A DNA stretch of 19,859 nucleotides from CAYUCJ01 sp049282265 (GTDB lineage Bacteria; Desulfobacterota; DSM-4660; Desulfatiglandales; Desulfatiglandaceae). Location of the stretch: positions 1-19,859 of the forward strand of contig JBAPTR010000360.1 of assembly GCA_049282265.1 (NCBI GenBank), read 5' to 3'. Shown here in pieces: positions 16,119 through 19,859 of this stretch. Made by a program: the position numbers and the translations under genes. The stretch's first letter is position 1, and each line of letters starts with the position of its first letter. The notes under the pieces were generated by a model that worked only from the letters and a program-made list of their open reading frames with translations, had not been told where the DNA came from and searched no databases.

Positions 16119-16423
16119 TGTTTCCATCTCCTTAGTTAAGAGGACTATCCGTGTCTTGGCTGGGAATCATTCCAGCCTCTCCGGGATATCTGCAATCAAA
16201 ACAAGAAAATTTCTAATAAGCGAATATAAGACCTTCAATGGGAAAAGCAAGAAAATAATGGGCCCAGATATTGTTATTTTAAAATAAACCATTTCAATGG
16301 GTTACGGCATAAATCATCTAGCGGGTCTTTGATAAGATATCCATGTGCACCTTCTTGGAGGCAATTGGGTTACCAAAAAAAAATTAGCCTTTCAATGGTA
16401 GGGCTGATGCTTGGAATCCTGCG
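16119..16423. promoter_or_regulatory. Leader region of kamA
   Basis: AT-rich, with no gene seen. It holds the octamer TTCAATGG three times in the same direction (16234-16241, 16293-16300, 16391-16398). A dyad GGCTGGGAAT-C-ATTCCAGCC (16158-16177) lies about 40 bases upstream of the kamA ATG. A candidate minus-strand promoter is TTGCTT (16250-16245) with TATATT (16228-16223), spacer 16. The dyad would lie within the leader RNA and could act as an operator or RNA hairpin. Confidence 0.4.
16375..16405 (-). terminator. Possible terminator of the 7-TM transglutaminase-like gene
   Basis: On the minus strand AGCC (16405-16402) can pair with GGCT (16389-16386), followed two bases later by nine T residues (16383-16375), starting about 20 bases past the stop at 16424. 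The stem is only 4 bp with a 12-base loop, but the T-run is long. Confidence 0.35.
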
Positions 16424-18043
16424 TCAATCGACATCGCCGGTGTCATCCCGTTTTGTTTTTTTTCCCTTTTTCCGGTTTTCGGCCAATAAACGAAAGGAAG
16501 GAAAGTCCGTTAGCTTGCGGGCATCGTACAAACCGAGCAGCAGCAGGAAGCCCAGGGTGGAAAAATGCAGCTCCGGATATATCAGCAACAGCCGCCCGAA
16601 GGATTGCCACTTGAAGATTAGTACACAACTGATGGCCACGACAATTGTCCAGAAAAGCCGCAACAGGGCAATACGCATCCCGTCTTCGTCCGCTATGGTG
16701 TATACCCGATCGATGATGTTCGTCAGCACGACCAGCGGCAATAACACGACATATCCCGCTGGGGTAAAACCAAAGAGCTCCAGGGTGGACAAGGTCAATA
16801 CCATGATTAATGCGACCAAGGTAAAGACAATGCTGAGCCGCGGTACCTTCATCAATTTGAGGCCCGGCAGAAGTGAACGTCCACTGATGCCGATGACCAC
16901 GACCACGGCAAATAGAATAACGGCGGTTTGCCAATCGGCATACAGGATCGCCAGTGCCAGCAGGGTGGGGCTAAAGGTTCCGAACGTCACCACACCTATC
17001 ACATTGCGGAAGAGGGTGGTCAACAGAGCACCCGCCGGAAGCATGAGAAGAATGATCAGCGCGTTCTGGGTGGATAGCGGCAACCGGGTCAGATCGACAA
17101 TTTCAAGGAAGCTCAGTTTTTTACTGCCAAGCAGCCCCTTGGGCATAGCGATATGGGTGACGGAATAGCGGTGGGATAGATCGGAAATTTCCTTGACACG
17201 TAGAATGTTATCTCCCCCCTGCCGAACGGGCACGAAATAGCCCGGGAGTTCAGCGCGGTGACCGTTTTCAGGGTCGAACGGCACCCATTTGTCATTAATG
17301 GATGCTTCGACCCAGTAATGGGGATGAGCTTCCGGATTATCGCGCAGAACAAAGCCTGTGATTAGCCGGGAAGGGATTTTACCGGCACGGAACAGGGCGA
17401 TCATCAGGCGGGCACGGCCGAGTGTCGTTCCCCTTCTTTTCGCCAATACCCCGGCGGCATCATGCGGTGCCCCCGTCGAATGAGCGGCAATCTTGTTTTC
17501 ACAAAAAGCCGCGATGGCCTCAAGCAGTCTGTCTTTGTCCGTATTTTGCGAAGACAACTGACGAGCCATATTCTCGATACGTTCGTTGTTGGTCTGAATA
17601 TCGGGTTCGTCACTCAAATAAAGCTCGCGAAGCTCAGGGGACAGCTTCAATTTCTGCGCAGCGCGCTGCCGGTGTATGCCGGGCGTAAAGTGCAACTGAA
17701 AATCGGCACGAAAATGAAACCGGCCCCTTTGGGGAACAATAAAAGCAGCTTCACGCGGTTTTTCGGTCTTGGCCTTCAGCCGCACTTGGAACAGCCCCGG
17801 GTAGAAGAAGTTCTGACCGACGGCCCTGACATGGGGGGTGTCGATCGGCAAGGCCAGATTAAGTAGCGCCCCACTCTGTTCCGAGCGAAAGTCATAATCC
17901 AACGTCAGCTTCCAAGCCGTATCGCCGGACGGTATCCCGCCATGCTTGGGCCACAATGTTCGGAGCGCAACGCAGGTCACGCTCACCAGAATGAGAACGA
18001 CAATGGCCCAGATGGCTCCCGGGCGATGTTTGATAAAAGGCAT
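16424..18043 (-). CDS. Inactive transglutaminase-like protein fused to seven transmembrane helices
   Basis: This 539-residue inner-membrane protein has an N-terminal anchor (about 11-29), then a periplasmic part of about 295 residues with a transglutaminase-like region at about 170-260. The usual catalytic cysteine position in TTLGRARLMIALFRAGKIPSRLI (about 206-228) has no cysteine, while H242 (HYWVEA) and D257 (PFDPENG) remain. The domain is therefore probably a binding module rather than an enzyme. About seven hydrophobic helices follow (about 326-505), then a basic cytoplasmic tail. The layout matches the family annotated as inactive transglutaminase with 7 TM helices, which often sits beside retropepsin-like proteases and glutamate-ligase-like ATP-grasp proteins. 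Here both partners start divergently 465 bases away. The ATG at 18043 has a weak ribosome site (GGGTCG). A sensory role is inferred. Confidence 0.88.
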   Translation of the reverse strand: MPFIKHRPGAIWAIVVLILVSVTCVALRTLWPKHGGIPSGDTAWKLTLDYDFRSEQSGALLNLALPIDTPHVRAVGQNFFYPGLFQVRLKAKTEKPREAAFIVPQRGRFHFRADFQLHFTPGIHRQRAAQKLKLSPELRELYLSDEPDIQTNNERIENMARQLSSQNTDKDRLLEAIAAFCENKIAAHSTGAPHDAAGVLAKRRGTTLGRARLMIALFRAGKIPSRLITGFVLRDNPEAHPHYWVEASINDKWVPFDPENGHRAELPGYFVPVRQGGDNILRVKEISDLSHRYSVTHIAMPKGLLGSKKLSFLEIVDLTRLPLSTQNALIILLMLPAGALLTTLFRNVIGVVTFGTFSPTLLALAILYADWQTAVILFAVVVVIGISGRSLLPGLKLMKVPRLSIVFTLVALIMVLTLSTLELFGFTPAGYVVLLPLVVLTNIIDRVYTIADEDGMRIALLRLFWTIVVAISCVLIFKWQSFGRLLLIYPELHFSTLGFLLLLGLYDARKLTDFPSFRLLAENRKKGKKTKRDDTGDVD

Positions 18044-18507
18044 ATCGGTTCGCGACCCTCCCAGAAAAACATGCCAATATTACCACTAGACGCCAGGCCA
18101 TGTGAATATGTTCAAAAAAACGATCGTGCCTGTCATGATAATATAAATCCTACTTTAGGACCAGAAACGTTTTCAGTCAAGGACTCGAGCCGTTTTCACC
18201 GGCAGCCGATCGATACTGAATTTCAAACAGCAATGATTGTCATTGAAAGTATTCTATGATAGGGTTCTTTTAGTCTATCTGAAAGTAAAGATTCCCGGCA
18301 GCGGCTCGGCTGTTTTCATCCCGGGGTTCAAATTGAAGGAAGTTCAACAAAATCCAGGACGGGGAATCCTTCCCCGTTGAGGACATGCCAATCTGAACAG
18401 GATCGCCCCATTGAATCCCCGAGAGGGTAAGCAAAGCACACAGTTCAATTGGGTTCCCTATTGCGGTTCAATGTCATATTATAACACCTGAATCGGACGG
18501 AGCAACC
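18044..18507. promoter_or_regulatory. Divergent intergenic region between the 7-TM gene and the protease gene
   Basis: No gene is seen. Near the left edge a candidate minus-strand promoter for the 7-TM gene is TTCACA (18106-18101) and TAATAT (18082-18077), spacer 18. A perfect hairpin ACGGGGAA-TCC-TTCCCCGT lies at 18359-18377. A TTCAA-A-TTGAA dyad lies about 18327-18337, and AT-rich DNA (TATTAT at 18477-18482) precedes the protease gene. The length is generous for a simple divergent promoter and leaves room for regulation. Confidence 0.4.
18359..18377. promoter_or_regulatory. Perfect 8-bp hairpin with 3-base loop
   Basis: ACGGGGAA (18359-18366) and TTCCCCGT (18370-18377) are exact reverse complements around TCC. 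There is no T-run on the plus side. On the minus side a modest T-rich stretch follows some bases later. It could be an RNA hairpin in a long leader of the protease-rimK operon or a protein-binding dyad. Confidence 0.4.
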
Positions 18508-18996
18508 ATGACTGCTGAGAACGATAAAATCACGATCGGCTGGCGTGAATGGGTGAGGCTGCCGGGCCTTTATATTCCTGCCATCAAGGCCAAGATAGAC
18601 ACCGGTGCCAGGTCGTCGGCGTTGCACGCTTTTAATATAGTAGAGGAATTCCAAGCGGACGGCCGGAAAATGATCCGCTTTGCAATGCGGCCGCTGCAGC
18701 GCAGAAAAAATCTGATTCTTAACTGTACGGCCGATCTTCTGGAACGGCGGATGGTCACTGATTCCGGCGGTCATCGGGAGCTGCGCCATGTGATTCAAAC
18801 ACCGGTTATGCTGGGCGGCAAAACCTGGCCCATCGAAATAACATTAACCCACCGGGACACCCTAAAATTTCGAATGCTCCTCGGGCGAACGGCGTTGCGG
18901 GGGTGCTACCTGGTCGATCCGGAAAAATCCTATCTGACCGGACGTTCCCTGGCGAAATCCTACCGCTCGGAGGGAAGCAGAAAGGAGGCAACATGA
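18508..18996 (+). CDS. Retropepsin-like aspartic protease (RimB type, 'ATP-dependent zinc protease' family)
   Basis: A 162-residue protein of the family once annotated as ATP-dependent zinc protease (Pfam Zn_protease) and now recognised as retropepsin-like. The start IGWREWVRLPGL is typical. The catalytic motif is D31-T32-G33 within AKIDTGARSSALHA, and the conserved end RMLLGRTALRG...LVDPEKSYL is present. Retropepsins act as dimers with one aspartate per chain. The gene has an ACGGAG ribosome site and overlaps the RimK-type ligase by 4 bases (ATGA), so the products are made together. In Pseudomonas a RimK-associated member trims glutamate tails. A similar role here, removing residues that the ligase adds, is inferred. 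No signal peptide is seen, so the protein is probably cytoplasmic. Confidence 0.9.
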   Translation: MTAENDKITIGWREWVRLPGLYIPAIKAKIDTGARSSALHAFNIVEEFQADGRKMIRFAMRPLQRRKNLILNCTADLLERRMVTDSGGHRELRHVIQTPVMLGGKTWPIEITLTHRDTLKFRMLLGRTALRGCYLVDPEKSYLTGRSLAKSYRSEGSRKEAT

Positions 18997-19859
18997 AGAT
19001 TGGTATCCTATCCAGAAAGGCCGAGCTCTACTCGACCAGCCGCCTGGTTGAAGCCGGCAAAATGCGTGGTCATGAAGTGGTCGTCATCAATCCGCTGCGA
19101 TGTTATATGAACATCACTTCCCACAAGCCGTCGATTTACTATATGGGTGAAAAACTCGACGGCTTCGATGCCGTTATTCCACGAATCGGCGCTTCGATCA
19201 CCTTTTACGGAACCGCGGTGGTCCGCCAATTCGAAATGATGAATGTTTACAGTGTAAACGAATCCGTCGCCATCAGCCGCTCCAGAGACAAGTTGCGCAG
19301 CCTGCAGCTGCTTGCCAGAAAGGGCATCGGCCTGCCGGTAACCGCCTTTGCCCATTCGACAAAAGATACCGCGCAGCTGATCGATGTCGTGGGAGGGGCC
19401 CCGTTGATTATTAAACTGATCGAGGGAACCCAGGGGATCGGCGTGGTGCTGGCGGAAACCAACAAGGCCGCCGAAAGTGTCATCGAAGCCTTTCGGGGAT
19501 TGAAGGCCAATATTCTCGTACAGGAATTTATCAAGGAATCCGGTGCCATGGACATTCGATGCTTCATTGTCGGTGGGAAAGTTGTTGCCACCATGATGCG
19601 GCAGGGCAAAACCGGCGAGTTTCGTTCCAACCTTCACCGGGGCGGAAAGAGCGCCATGATCCACATAAACCCCGAAGAGCGCTCCACCGCGGTGCGCGCC
19701 GCCAAGATCATGGGCCTCAACGTGGCCGGCGTCGACATGCTGCGCTCGAATCACGGGGCGGTCATCATGGAAGTCAATTCATCGCCCGGGCTGGAAGGGA
19801 TTGAAAAAACAACCAAGAAGGATATCGCCACGATCGTCATTGAATTCATTGAAAGAAAT
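18993..19859 (+). CDS. rimK: RimK-type alpha-L-glutamate ligase (3' end outside window)
   Basis: An ATP-grasp ligase that adds glutamate residues to a protein C-terminus. In E. coli the target is ribosomal protein S6. The 289 codons present run to the window edge without a stop, close to the 300 residues of the E. coli enzyme, so little is missing. Visible motifs are MKIGILSRKAELYST at the start, LIIKLIEGTQGIGVVLAE (ATP binding), DIRCFIVGGKVVATMMRQ, EFRSNLHRGG, and GVDMLRSNHG followed by MEVNSSPGLEGIE (metal-binding E and N). The ATG has an AAAGGAGG site and overlaps the protease gene by 4 bases. The close match to RimK, rather than to the looser glutamate-ligase-like group often seen beside 7-TM transglutaminases, makes S6 or a similar ribosomal target plausible. 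Confidence 0.93.
   Translation, partial: MKIGILSRKAELYSTSRLVEAGKMRGHEVVVINPLRCYMNITSHKPSIYYMGEKLDGFDAVIPRIGASITFYGTAVVRQFEMMNVYSVNESVAISRSRDKLRSLQLLARKGIGLPVTAFAHSTKDTAQLIDVVGGAPLIIKLIEGTQGIGVVLAETNKAAESVIEAFRGLKANILVQEFIKESGAMDIRCFIVGGKVVATMMRQGKTGEFRSNLHRGGKSAMIHINPEERSTAVRAAKIMGLNVAGVDMLRSNHGAVIMEVNSSPGLEGIEKTTKKDIATIVIEFIERN

Noticed and set aside
16329..17168. Plus-strand open frame of 279 codons
   Set aside because: It is antisense to the transmembrane part of the 7-TM protein; the Ser/Arg/Thr-rich product is typical of reading opposite hydrophobic codons.
1..19859. CRISPR array, tRNA or rRNA genes, integrase or transposase
   Set aside because: No regularly spaced direct repeats, no cloverleaf-like or rRNA-like sequence and no recombinase motif were seen by eye. 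A tRNA scan would settle this fully.

Overview
The window looks like chromosome from a Gram-negative bacterium, most likely a member of the Desulfobacterota (former delta-proteobacteria). The reasons are the mix of an HDOD sensor kinase, a hybrid PAS kinase, a RimK/retropepsin pair and a small SAP-like four-cysteine protein, together with abundant short repeats in the intergenic DNA. This assignment rests on gene content recalled from the families, not on a database search. No tRNA, rRNA, CRISPR array, insertion sequence or phage gene was seen.

Layout. Positions 1-379 hold no convincing gene but two inverted copies of a short repeat. A minus-strand pair pdxA-uvrA (4243-380) covers vitamin B6 synthesis and nucleotide excision repair. 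Divergent from it, a plus-strand signalling pair (4507-8647) encodes an HDOD-GAF-histidine kinase and a REC-PAS-histidine kinase-REC hybrid. The first gene has a strong promoter whose -10 box ends 6 bases before the ATG, so its mRNA is probably leaderless. A palindromic repeat (8742-8895) follows. Next comes a small minus-strand operon (10023-8898) for a SAP-like Cys protein and a YitT-family membrane protein.

The most unusual part is the minus-strand cluster 16118-10222: a KamA-type radical SAM aminomutase, two D-Ala-D-Ala-ligase-like ATP-grasp enzymes with overlapping genes, and a 752-residue protein that fuses an N-terminal acetyltransferase, a histone-deacetylase-type amidohydrolase with intact metal site, and a second acetyltransferase. 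The aminomutase keeps both aspartates that hold the lysine side chain in lysine 2,3-aminomutase. Together the genes suggest synthesis and acetylation/deacetylation of a beta-lysine-containing peptide or amide. The product is unknown.

The right end (16424-19859) carries a second ATP-grasp system: an inactive-transglutaminase/7-TM membrane protein on the minus strand, and divergent from it a retropepsin-like protease (DTG motif) overlapping by 4 bases a RimK-type glutamate ligase that runs off the window. Ligase and protease plausibly add and remove amino acid tails on a protein target. The membrane protein may sense or control this. Related gene sets in other proteobacteria have been linked to ribosome modification and stress adaptation. 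Whether the two neighbouring ATP-grasp systems share a physiological role is an open inference.
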